Shown: positions 36,867-45,114 of the stretch, piece after piece
Position numbering within the stretch: the stretch's first letter is position 1
How the letters are laid out: every line of letters begins with the position of its first letter
Source of the DNA: DASSQJ01 sp963773655
Lineage (GTDB): Bacteria; Actinomycetota; Actinomycetes; Actinomycetales; Dermatophilaceae
Assembly: GCA_963773655.1 (NCBI GenBank)
Contig: CAVZBX010000001.1
Coordinates: forward strand, 372,001-436,000
DNA: 64,000 nt
Reading direction: 5' to 3'
Notes under the pieces: model-generated
Seen by the model: the letters and a program-made list of their open reading frames with translations, nothing else
Told to the model about the DNA's origin: nothing
The model's database searches: none
Translations under genes and position numbers: made by a program

Positions 36867-38474
36867 TCAGGCGGCGTCGCGCTGCTGGTAGGCAGTGGCC
36901 CCGGCCGCCACGAGGGCCGCGGCGAGAGCCGTCATCACGGCAGCCGCCACCGCCGCGAAGTCGCCACCGGGCAGCTGGCTCAGGTGCGCGTACGGCGAGA
37001 GGTCGACGAGCCACTGCGGCAGCTGCATCGTCGGTCCGAGCTCGCCGAGGAGGAAGCCGACGAGCAGCACCGCCCAGGCGAACGGCGCGAACCGCGGGCG
37101 CCAGCCGACGAGGAGGGCCGCCGCACCGACGACGAGCCATACGGCGGGCAGCGTCGAGAGGAAGGCGACGACGGTCGCACCCGTGCCCGGTGCGGCCTCG
37201 CTGGCGCGGGGGCCGACCAGCCCCACGGTGAGCCCGACGACGGCCATGAACAGGGTCGTGGCGGCGATCCCCAGCGTCACGTGGGCGAGGTACCAGCGGA
37301 GCCGGCTCGTCGGGGTCGAGAGGACCGCCTCACCGAGGCCGGCCCGCTCGGCCGCGCCGAGGCGGAGCACGAGGGCGACGCCCGCGGCGGACACGGCCGC
37401 CGCGACGAACTTGGTCTCGGTGGCGAGGAAGATGTCCTCGATCGTGCCGGCCGAGCCGCCGAGCCGCTCGAGCATCTCCTGCATCTGCGGGTTCTCGACC
37501 AGGCTGCCGACGGAGCCGAGCAGCGAGCCGACCACGACCCCGCCGAGGACCAGGCCCACCACCCAGCCCACGAGCGTGCCGGTGGCGAGGCGGGTGACGA
37601 GCGCGAGCGGGCTCGCGAGCAGGGCCCGGGCCCGCGCCCGGCCCACCCGCGAGGGCAGTACCCCGGCACCGAGGTCGCGCCGTTCGAGGACGCTGAGCGC
37701 GGCGCCCAGCCCGACGACGAGCACCCCGAGCCCGAGGAGCAGCAGCCACATCCGGTTCTCGCCGTACGGCTCGACCCGCCCGGCCCAGCCGAGCGGGGAG
37801 AGCCAGCCGAGGGCGTGGACGGCGTCGGACTCGGACGGGTCGGCGAGGGCCCGGAGCAGGTAGGCGGCACCGAGGAAGCCGAACGCCAGCCCGCCGGCGC
37901 CCCGGGTGGTCGACGCCAGCTGGACGGCCAGGGCGGTGACCCCGATCTGCGCGAGCCCGGCCGTGAGCCAGGAGACGCCGAAGGCCGCCGAGCCGGCGGG
38001 GTCCATCCCCAGCGACGCCAGCCCCGCGGCCGACAGCACGGAGGCGGCGACGACGGCGACGAGCGCGACCGTCGTGGCCGCGGCGAGCGGTGCCCAGCGC
38101 CCCACCGCCCCGGCGCCGACGAGCTCGAGGCGGCCCTCCTCCTCCTCGGTTCGGGTGTGGCGGCGCACGACCACCAGGCCGAGGATCGAGATGAGGACGG
38201 CGCCCATCATCACCGTCTTGAACACCGCCAGCGCGTCGGCGCTCGCCGCGCTGATCGGCCCGTACATCGCGAGGACCGCCGGGTTGCTGACGATCTCGGC
38301 GAGCCCCTGCGCGGCGGAGGCGTCGTCCGGGTACAGCGCGAGGGTCGCCTGGGCGGAGCCCACGGCGAGGAAGACCAGGCCGATGACCGAGGCCGGCACG
38401 ATGATCCGGTCGCGGCGCCAGGCGAGCCGGTGCAGCTCACGGAAGCCGGCTAGGCGGCTGCTGACGGCGCTCAT
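36867..38474 (-). CDS. ABC-2 type exporter permease
   Basis: 535 aa from ATG 38474, with about twelve membrane helices in two halves separated near residue 270. This doubled architecture matches polyketide/tetronasin-type ABC exporter permeases of Actinobacteria. Its ATG overlaps the ATPase stop (38471-38473) in ATGA, so they form one operon. No substrate hint except the divergent GbsR/MarR-type regulator. Confidence 0.85.
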   Translation of the reverse strand: MSAVSSRLAGFRELHRLAWRRDRIIVPASVIGLVFLAVGSAQATLALYPDDASAAQGLAEIVSNPAVLAMYGPISAASADALAVFKTVMMGAVLISILGLVVVRRHTRTEEEEGRLELVGAGAVGRWAPLAAATTVALVAVVAASVLSAAGLASLGMDPAGSAAFGVSWLTAGLAQIGVTALAVQLASTTRGAGGLAFGFLGAAYLLRALADPSESDAVHALGWLSPLGWAGRVEPYGENRMWLLLLGLGVLVVGLGAALSVLERRDLGAGVLPSRVGRARARALLASPLALVTRLATGTLVGWVVGLVLGGVVVGSLLGSVGSLVENPQMQEMLERLGGSAGTIEDIFLATETKFVAAAVSAAGVALVLRLGAAERAGLGEAVLSTPTSRLRWYLAHVTLGIAATTLFMAVVGLTVGLVGPRASEAAPGTGATVVAFLSTLPAVWLVVGAAALLVGWRPRFAPFAWAVLLVGFLLGELGPTMQLPQWLVDLSPYAHLSQLPGGDFAAVAAAVMTALAAALVAAGATAYQQRDAA

Positions 38475-39393
38475 GCCGGCTGCTCCTCCACCTCGCGGGT
38501 GACGTCGTCGCGGTAGCGGGCGAGGAAGAGCTCCTCCAGCGTGGGCGGCTGGCTCGTCAGGGCGGTGACACCCCGGGCGGCGAGGGCCTGGACCACCGTG
38601 CCGAGGTGCTCGGGGTCGACGGTGCAGCGCAGGGACGACCCGTCGACGACGACGTCGTGCGTGCCCGGCCAGGACTCCACCTCGGCGGCCGTCGGCACGT
38701 CGCGCAGCTCGGCGTGCACGGTGGTCCGGGTGAGGTGGCGCAGCTCGGCGAGGCTGCCGGAGTCGACGACCCGGCCCGGAGCGCACGATGCTCACCCGCT
38801 CGCAGGCCCGCTCCACCTCGCTGAGGATGTGGCTCGAGAGCAGCACGGTGCGCCCCTCGCTCGCGGATGACGTGCAGCTCCTCCTGGAACACCTGCTCCA
38901 TGAGGGGGTCCAGGCCGGCCGTCGGCTCGTCGAGGACCAGCACGGGGGCCCGGGACGCCAGGGCCGCGACGAGGGCCACCTTCTGGCGGTTGCCCTTGCT
39001 GTAGGCCTTGCCCCGCTTGGTCTCGTCGAGCTCGAAGCGCTCGACGAGGTCGCGGCGCCGGGACTCGTCGATACCTCCGCGCAGCCGCCCGAGCAGGTCG
39101 ATGGTCTCGCCGCCGCTCAGGGTGGGCCAGAGGACGACGTCGCCGGGCACGTACGCGAGCGAGCGGTGCAGGTCGGTGCTCTCGCGCCACGGGTCGCGGC
39201 CGAGGACGGTGGCGTCGCCGTCGTCCGGGCGCAGCAGGCCCAGCAGGATGCGCAGGGTCGTGGACTTGCCCGAGCCGTTGGGGCCGAGGAAGCCGTGCAC
39301 CTCGCCCTCGCGCACGCGCAGGTCGAGGCCGTCGAGTGCCGTGGTGCGGCCGAACGCCTTGCGCAGGCCGGAGACGGTGATCGCGTCGGTCAT
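38471..39393 (-). CDS. ABC transporter ATP-binding protein, two frameshifts
   Basis: Partner of the permease. From ATG 39393: Walker A FLGPNGSGKSTTLRI, Q-region, signature SKGNRQKVALVAAL (replaces LSGGQ, common in this exporter group) and Walker B VLVLDEPTAGLDPL. The frame breaks near 38860 (after HVIRER) and resumes as GRTVLLSSHILSEVERAC with the switch His; it breaks again near 38774 and continues DVPTAAEVESWPG to LTSQPPTLEELFLARY, the usual tail of drug-exporter ATPases. Both breaks look like one-base insertions. Confidence 0.85.
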
Positions 39394-39404
39394 GGGATGG
39401 AGCG

Positions 39405-39436
39405 TACAACACCTTCAGCAGTGTGTGAATGTTGTA
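39405..39436. promoter_or_regulatory. Operator-like dyad between ABC operon and GbsR-type regulator
   Basis: Perfect 7-bp arms TACAACA (39405-39411) and TGTTGTA (39430-39436) lie in the 53-base gap between divergent start codons; TAATCT (39435-39440) could be the -10 of the regulator gene. Probable binding site for the regulator at 39447, repressing both directions. Confidence 0.6.
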
Positions 39437-39446
39437 ATCTTTGGAC

Positions 39447-39959
39447 ATGGCCCCCGCCGACCCCTCTGCCGACCCCGTCGACGCACCCGTCACGCACCGG
39501 CTGCCGCCGACCGAGGTGGTCGAGCGTCTCGGCGCGGGCCTCGCGGCCGCCGGGATCCCGCTGCTGCCGTCCCGGGTGTTCGCCGCACTGCTCGCCACCG
39601 AGGACGGCCGGCTCACCTCGGCCGAGCTCACCGAGCTGCTCCACGTCAGCCCGGCGGCGGTCTCGGGGGCGGTGCGGTACCTGGGCGCGGTACGGATGAT
39701 GCGCCGGGAGCGCGAGCGGGGCTCGCGGCGCGACGTCTACGTCGTCATGGACGACGCGTGGCACGACGTGCTCATGCAGAAGGAGCAGATCTACGCCCCC
39801 ATCCTCACTGCCCTCGTGGCCGCCCGCGCCGCGGTCGGTCCCGGGACCCGGGCGGGGGAGCGGATGCAGCTGTCGGTGGAGTTCCTCGAGTTCATCCAGG
39901 GGGAGATGGACTCCATCGCCGCCCGCTGGGAGGCGTACAAGGCCGGCCGTGGCAGCTGA
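39447..39959 (+). CDS. GbsR/MarR-family transcriptional regulator
   Basis: 170 aa from ATG 39447 (TTG 39441 is possible). The winged-helix core lies between residues 25 and 95: SRVFAALLATEDGRLTSAEL, LLHVSPAAVSGAVRYLGA recognition helix, RRERERGSRRDVYVV wing. A C-terminal helical part (MQKEQIYAPILTALVAARAA and FLEFIQGEMDSIAARW) provides dimerisation. Divergent to a drug-exporter-like ABC operon, so it most likely regulates it. Confidence 0.85.
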   Translation: MAPADPSADPVDAPVTHRLPPTEVVERLGAGLAAAGIPLLPSRVFAALLATEDGRLTSAELTELLHVSPAAVSGAVRYLGAVRMMRRERERGSRRDVYVVMDDAWHDVLMQKEQIYAPILTALVAARAAVGPGTRAGERMQLSVEFLEFIQGEMDSIAARWEAYKAGRGS

Positions 39960-40032
39960 CGCCGTGGCCGCCGGGCGAGGTCCACGAACCGTCCCGGGCG
40001 CCCCACCGCCGGCGGGTACAGTGTGGAGCCCT

Positions 40033-41250
40033 ATGAACGACGATGCCCTCCTCGCCGCGATCGGCGAGCGCATCACCTCGCTGTCCGCAGAGCTCGTCGA
40101 CGTCCGTCGGGACCTCCACGCCCATCCCGAGCTGTCCCGCGAGGAGACGCGCACGACCGATCTGCTCGCGCGCCGCCTCGAGCTCTCCGGCGTCGCGCTG
40201 CGCCGGCTGCCCGGCACCGGTCTGCTCGCCGACATCGGGGCGCCCGAGCCGGTCTTCCGGGTGGGGCTGCGGGCCGACATCGACGCCCTGCCGGTGCGCG
40301 AGCGCTCGGGCCTGGAGTTCGCCTCGGCGGTCCCGGGCGTGTGCCACGCGTGCGGCCACGACGTCCACACCGCCGCGCTGCTGGGCGCCCTGCTCGCGCT
40401 CAAGGCGGTCGAGCCGGCGCTGGTCCGGCGCGGCGTCGCCGTGCGTGGCATCTTCCAGGCCGCCGAGGAGGTCATCCCCGGCGGCGCCCACGAGGCGATC
40501 ACCGCCGGTGCGGTCGACGGCCTCGACTCCGTCTTCGCGGTGCACTGCGACCCCAGCCTCGACGTCGGCGAGGTCGGGCTCCGGGAGGGGCCGCTCACCG
40601 CGGCCTGCGACCACATCACCGTCACCCTCCACGGCCGCGGCGGGCACACCTCCCGGCCGCAGCTCACCGAGGACCTCGTGTACGCGCTCGCCAAGGTCGT
40701 CACGGACGTCCCGGCCGCCCTCTCCCGGCGGCTCGACCCGCGCGCCGGCGCGGCGCTCGTCTGGGGCGTGGTCCAGGGCGGCCGCGCGAGCAACGTCATC
40801 CCGTCCAGCGGCGAGTGCCAGGGCACGCTGCGGATGCTCGACGCCCAGGCCTGGCTCGGGATCGGCCCGCTGCTCGAGGAGATCGTGCACGGCGTGGTGC
40901 AGCCCTACGGGGTGCAGGCCAAGATCGAGCGGATCAAGGGCGTCCCCCCGGTGGTCAACACCGCCGACGGCATCGAGGCCTTCCGGCTGGCCGCGCTCTC
41001 GGGTGGCATGCACCCGGTGCCCACGACGCAGTCGCTCGGGGGCGAGGACTTCTCCTGGTACCTCGCGCACACCACCGGGGCGATGGCGCGCCTCGGCACC
41101 CGCACCCACGGCGGCCCCACCTTCGACCTGCACCAGGGCGACCTCGTCGTCGACGAGGACGCGGTGCACCACGGGGCGCGGCTGCTCGCCTCGGTCGCCC
41201 TCGTGCGGGCCCTCGAGGCCCATCGGCCCACGCTCCGGGACGACGCATGA
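40033..41250 (+). CDS. M20 family amidohydrolase
   Basis: 405 aa from ATG 40033. Metal site residues: HACGHDVHTAALLG (about 110), FQAAEEVIPGGAHEAI (Glu-Glu, about 150), AVHCDPSLDVGEVG (His, about 175) and the C-terminal SLGGEDFSWYL His/Asp region. Domain order is catalytic, lid (about 195-305, ITVTLHGRGGHTSRP), catalytic. Substrates in this subgroup are N-acyl or peptide bonds (aminobenzoyl-glutamate, hippurate, acetyl-amino acids). Its stop overlaps the cdd start by 4 bases, as is common in Actinobacteria. Confidence 0.9.
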   Translation: MNDDALLAAIGERITSLSAELVDVRRDLHAHPELSREETRTTDLLARRLELSGVALRRLPGTGLLADIGAPEPVFRVGLRADIDALPVRERSGLEFASAVPGVCHACGHDVHTAALLGALLALKAVEPALVRRGVAVRGIFQAAEEVIPGGAHEAITAGAVDGLDSVFAVHCDPSLDVGEVGLREGPLTAACDHITVTLHGRGGHTSRPQLTEDLVYALAKVVTDVPAALSRRLDPRAGAALVWGVVQGGRASNVIPSSGECQGTLRMLDAQAWLGIGPLLEEIVHGVVQPYGVQAKIERIKGVPPVVNTADGIEAFRLAALSGGMHPVPTTQSLGGEDFSWYLAHTTGAMARLGTRTHGGPTFDLHQGDLVVDEDAVHHGARLLASVALVRALEAHRPTLRDDA

Positions 41251-41654
41251 GCGGACCCGAGGTCGACTGGGACGCCCTGCACGCCGAGGCCGTGCGGATG
41301 GCCTCCCGCGCCTACGCGCCGTACAGCCGGTTCCCGGTGGGCGTGGCCGGTCTCGTCGACGACGGCCGGGTCGTCTCCGGGTGCAACGTCGAGAACGCCG
41401 CCTACGGGGTCACCCTGTGCGCCGAGTGCGGCATGGTCTCGCAGCTGCACGCCACCGGCGGCGGGCGGCTGGTGGCCGTGTGGTGCGTCGACGGCCACGG
41501 CGACACCCTGATGCCGTGCGGCCGCTGCCGCCAGCTCCTGTGGGAGAACGGCACACCGCAGACGCTGCTGCAGACGCCCGAGGGGGTGCTGCCGATGGAC
41601 CAGGTGCTGCCCCAGGCCTTCGGCGCCACCGACCTGGAGACGCGCCGCGACTGA
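41247..41654 (+). CDS. cdd: Cytidine deaminase
   Basis: 135 aa from ATG 41247. Hydrolytic deamination of (deoxy)cytidine in pyrimidine salvage. Zinc site complete: CAECGMVSQL with the catalytic Cys-Ala-Glu (the usual T/C-AE), then PCGRCRQLLWE providing two Cys ligands; GCNVENAAYG binds the nucleoside. In most relatives cdd is directly followed by deoA and add; here those genes are 7.9 kb away, behind an accessory segment. Confidence 0.95.
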   Translation: MSGPEVDWDALHAEAVRMASRAYAPYSRFPVGVAGLVDDGRVVSGCNVENAAYGVTLCAECGMVSQLHATGGGRLVAVWCVDGHGDTLMPCGRCRQLLWENGTPQTLLQTPEGVLPMDQVLPQAFGATDLETRRD

Positions 41655-41834
41655 GCGCCCACGTGCGCGCCGCGATCTGGACTGCGGATCGGTCCCACGG
41701 TGCTTCCGTTCCGCGTCGACGACCGGCGACGGCACCGGGAGAAGCCGGGGTCGTGCAGGTCGGTCCTGACCCGCTGCGTCGCCGAGCACCGCAGCGCCGC
41801 CCCCGTCGACCTCGGCGCGGGCGCGGCCGGCCGG

Positions 41835-42589
41835 CTACTCGAAGATCCGGGCGAGCCCGAGCCGCAGCGCGGAGACGTCGGTGTCGAGCGGCGACGAGGT
41901 CGGCCTCGGCCGCCAGTGCGAGGAGCTCCGGTCGTTCCTGCCATGAAGCCGGCGATCTTGCCGGCGGTACGGGTGAGGCCGAGGACGCCCCGGAGTGCCT
42001 CGATGGTCTGGGGTGAGCCCGGCGCGGGGTGGCCGGCCGAGAGGGCGAGGTCGTAGGGGCCGAAGAAGACGCCGTCGACCCCGGGCACGGCGAGGATCTC
42101 GGCGGCGTGGTCGAGGCCGGCCGCGGTCTCCACCATCGGCAGCAGCAGCTGATGAGCAGGCGAGCGGGTCACCCCGAGGGTCGAGCGGCAGCCGCCGGTG
42201 CTGCGGACGCCGTGCGGAGGAGGGCGGGTCGCGGAGACGAGGGCTTGCGCCTGTTCGGCGGACTCCACCATGGGAACGATGAGCCCGCTGACCCCGGCGT
42301 CCAGGATCCGGCCGAGGACCCCGGGGTCGTGCGAGGGTGTCCGGGCGAACAGCGGCAGCCCGGCGGCCTCGGCGACGCGCAGCAGCCCGGGCAGGTCGTG
42401 CGGTTCGAGGTTGCCGTGCTGGAGGTCGACACCGACCCAGTCGGCGCCGCAGCCGGCGGCGACCTCCAGGCCGTAGGGGTCCAGGAAGCTGAGCCACAGG
42501 CCCCGCCGGAGTCCGTCCGCCGCGCCGGCGGCAGCGGCCTGCAGTCTCGCTCGGACGTCCTCGGTGGCGGTGGGGTCTACGTCATCCAT
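41835..42589 (-). pseudogene. HpcH/HpaI-type aldolase, 3' end frameshifted twice
   Basis: From ATG 42589 the protein is clearly a class II HpcH/HpaI aldolase (cleaves 2-keto-3-deoxy acids to pyruvate plus an aldehyde): LWLSFLDPYGLEVAAGCGAD, VGVDLQHGNLEPHDL with the catalytic His/metal region, LDAGVSGLIVPMVESAEQA, VPGVDGVFFGPYDLALSAG. Near 41925 and again near 41885 the frame changes; joined, the ending is ELLALAAEADLVA then LDTDVSALRLGLARIFE at the stop 41835. Two compensating indels over a conserved tail fit sequence errors or early decay. ridA lies 87 bases upstream on the same strand. Confidence 0.75.
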
Positions 42590-42676
42590 GGGTGGTGTCC
42601 TTCCGCGGTGGGGTGGGCGCAGGTGCCGTGGCGCTGGCAGGCGGGCCGGCGGCATCCGGAGGCTGGTCCCAGCCGA

Positions 42677-43063
42677 TCAGCGGGGTACGCGGGCGACCAG
42701 CTCGATCTCGAGGGACATCCCGAGCGGAAGCCCGGCGACTCCGATGGTGGTACGCGCCGGGTAGGGCTCGCTGAACCTCTCGGCGTAGATGGCGTTGACA
42801 GCCTGGAAGTCCTCGAGGTCGGTGAGGAAGATGTTCGCCTTCAGCACGTCCTCGAAGGTCGCACCGGATGCGGTGAGAACGGCGTCGAGGTTGGCGAGCA
42901 CCTGACGCGCCTGCGCCTCGACGCCACCCTCGACGGGCGTCCCTGTCTCGGGGTGCAGTGGCGCCTGGCCGGAGAGGAAGAGCAGCTCGCCGTGCCGGAC
43001 GGCGTGGGAGTAGGGGCCGACCGCGGCCGGCGCGGCGGGGGCGTGGACAGCGTCTCTGGTCAT
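42677..43063 (-). CDS. RidA/YjgF-family imine deaminase
   Basis: 128 aa from ATG 43063. Start APAAVGPYSHAVRHGELLFL, SGQAPLHPETG, QVLANLDAVLTASG, VLKANIFLTDLEDF, the substrate-binding Arg in YPARTTIGVAGLPLGM and the closing Glu in LEIELVARV are all typical. RidA hydrolyses reactive enamine/imine intermediates released by PLP enzymes; many relatives have pathway-specific roles. Neighbours (aldolase, phzF, Lrp regulator) suggest an amino-acid-derived catabolic pathway. Confidence 0.9.
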   Translation of the reverse strand: MTRDAVHAPAAPAAVGPYSHAVRHGELLFLSGQAPLHPETGTPVEGGVEAQARQVLANLDAVLTASGATFEDVLKANIFLTDLEDFQAVNAIYAERFSEPYPARTTIGVAGLPLGMSLEIELVARVPR

Positions 43064-43166
43064 GGCCTGAGCGTAGCCCTGCCTTCACTCGGGGACATCG
43101 CTCGGCTCAGGACTTGACATTTCATCGGTGACAAGGGCTCTCGTCCTTCGATGTAGAATCCGCTCC

Positions 43167-43786
43167 ATGAGTGGAGAGACGTCGGCTGGCTCGGGTGGGC
43201 CGTGGTCCCTGGATGCGGTGGACACGCAGTTGCTCACGCTGCTCGCCGGCGATGCCCGGACGTCGCTGAGGAGCCTGGGCGCCGCGGTGGGCCTCTCCGG
43301 GCCGGCGGTCGCGGATCGGATCGAACGACTGACGCAGCGGGGGGTGATCCGCGGGTTCACGGTCGACATCGACTGGGCCCTCTTGGGCGTGCCCACGCTG
43401 GCCCACATCTCGCTGCTGACCGACAAGTCCAGTCAGATCGAGACGATCGTCGGCGAGCTGCGCACCATCGACGGCGTGGAGGAGGTCTCGATCGTCACCG
43501 GCGCGACCGACCTGCTGGTGCGCGCCCGGGTCGCCGACCTCACCGAGCTGCGCCAGCTCTTGGTCGAGTGCATCTGGCCGATCGCGGGAGTCCAGCGGGT
43601 CGAGACCACTCTCGCGGTGGAGACGGTGCGGGCACCGGGCTTCGTTGCCGGGATGCTGGGTCGTGGCCCGGTGGCCGGAGCGGCCCGGCCGTCCGCAGTC
43701 GCGGGTCAGGGACACGGTTCCCGGCAGGCCTCGAAGGAGTCGCATGACCACGCCCTGACGCTGCGGCGCTACGCGGCCTTCAGTGA
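43167..43786 (+). CDS. Lrp/AsnC family transcriptional regulator
   Basis: About 200 aa from ATG 43167. N-terminal HTH (LDAVDTQLLTLLAGDARTSL, LGAAVGLSGPAVADRIERL) and C-terminal RAM domain (GVEEVSIVTGATDLLVRARV, VQRVETTLAVETV). The raw frame has no stop until 44027 because of an apparent missing base between 43747 and 43757; restoring one base gives a stop at 43784-43786, overlapping phzF by about 40 bases. Divergent from ridA, which with hpcH and phzF it probably controls. TTGACA at 43114 and TAGAAT at 43154 lie in the shared promoter gap. Confidence 0.85.
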
Positions 43787-44627
43787 CGACCCTGCCGGCG
43801 GCAACCCGGCGGGCGTGGTCCTGAACGCCGCAGACCTGACCGAGGGGGAGATGCAACGGGTTGCCGCCGAGGTGGGCTACAGCGAGACGGCATTCGTGGC
43901 CGGGCCCATCGACGGCGACCGGTCGACGGCCATCCCCGTCCGCTACTTCGCACCGGAGGGCGAGGTCGACTTCTGCGGCCACGCAACGATCGCCACGGCG
44001 GTGGCGATCGGCGGAGGTCGCCGGTGACGGTGCCTGGACCCTGCACACCAAGGTCGGGCCGATCCAGATATCCGCCAAGCTGGAGGAGGGCGGGGCCGGT
44101 CGGGACCCTGCGCAGCCCGGACGTCGGCTGCTTCGCTCTCGGTGGCGAACTGGTGGATCCACTGCTGGCCGCGCTGCGATGGTCCGCGGACGACCTCGAC
44201 CCGGAGCTCCCGCCGGCGGTCGGCTTCGGCGGCAACCGTCACCCCGTTCTGGTCGCCAGTGGTCTCGACCGGCTCGCCGACCTGTCCTACGACTTCGATG
44301 CGCTGCAGCGCCTCTGCCGGCGCCATGACTGGGTCACGCTCCAGCTCGTGGCGTCGACGGGGAGGGACGAATGGCGCGCGCGAGATCCGTTCCCCTGGGG
44401 CGGGGTCGTCGAGGACCCCGCCACCGGTGCGGCCGCCGCAGCCTTCGCCGGGTACCTGCGCGCGCACGACCGCGCCACCACCGGCGACAGAGTTCATCAT
44501 CACCCAGGGCGTCGAGATGGGACGCCCCAGCCGCATCGAGGTCGAACTTCTCGAGCGCGCCGCCCTGATCACCGGCCACGCCAGCCGGATCGAGGGCACA
44601 CGCTACCGACCCATCGCGGTGACTCCG
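43744..44627 (+). pseudogene. PhzF-family isomerase, frame broken about four times
   Basis: ATG 43744 has AAGGAG six bases upstream. Segments in different frames join into one PhzF protein: AAFSDDPAGGNPAGVVLNAA, YSETAFVAGP (catalytic Glu region), GEVDFCGHATIATA, then DGAWTLHTKVGPIQISAKL, FPWGGVVEDPATGAAAAAFA, and FIITQGVEMGRPSRIEVEL. Breaks fall near 43752, 44005, 44090 and 44487. PhzF-fold proteins isomerise small aromatic or amino-acid-derived acids. Too many breaks to trust as functional without resequencing; the 3' end near 44627 is approximate. Confidence 0.75.
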
Positions 44628-44671
44628 GACCCGGGGTGCTGCGCAGGAGGCCAGACGGGGCTGGAGCGGCG

Positions 44672-44872
44672 GCCCGCGTCGCGGTCGTGGAGAGCGCGCA
44701 GGGCCACACCAACACCGCCATCGGGGATGCACTCGGGCTCTCCGAGCGCACCGTCGAGACGCACATGCGGGCGATCTTCAACAAGCTCGGCCTGCTCGAC
44801 GACGGCACCACCCACCGTCGGGTGAGGGCCGTGATCACCTACCTGGAGAGCGTCGGTGGTCCCGAGCCCTGA
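44672..44872 (+). pseudogene. C-terminal LuxR-type HTH fragment
   Basis: The last ~65 residues of a LuxR/NarL regulator: AQGHTNTAIGDALGLSERTV and ETHMRAIFNKLGLLDDG, ending VRAVITYLESVGGPEP at the TGA 44870-44872. The first HTH helix is only partly preserved and the receiver or sensor part is missing; upstream the sequence is the end of phzF. It is therefore a 5'-truncated remnant brought next to phzF by rearrangement. Confidence 0.75.
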
Positions 44873-45114
44873 CAGGCAGTGATGCTCCCCGGACGCCCAT
44901 CCGCCCTACCGCGGAGGGGGTGGTCGCCCCGCACGGCTGCTCGGAGTGCTCGCACGTCTCGTCGGCGAGGTCGTACCAACCGAGGCCGGGTGGGACGCGG
45001 GCTGCCGTGCCCGCGCGCGCCCCGGCGCATCGGTCGGGTGGATGTGTCCTCGATGGGGCGCGTTTCGTCGGTGGTGCGCGGGTAGGAGGGCTCTCGAGGG
45101 TGTTGGGAGGTGCC

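Noticed and set aside
41655..41834. Coding remnant between cdd and the aldolase.
   Set aside because: No recognisable motif in any frame; treated as spacer.
43167..44027. An Lrp-PhzF fusion protein.
   Set aside because: AAGGAG and an ATG for phzF lie inside the join; a missing base explains the read-through better than a fusion.
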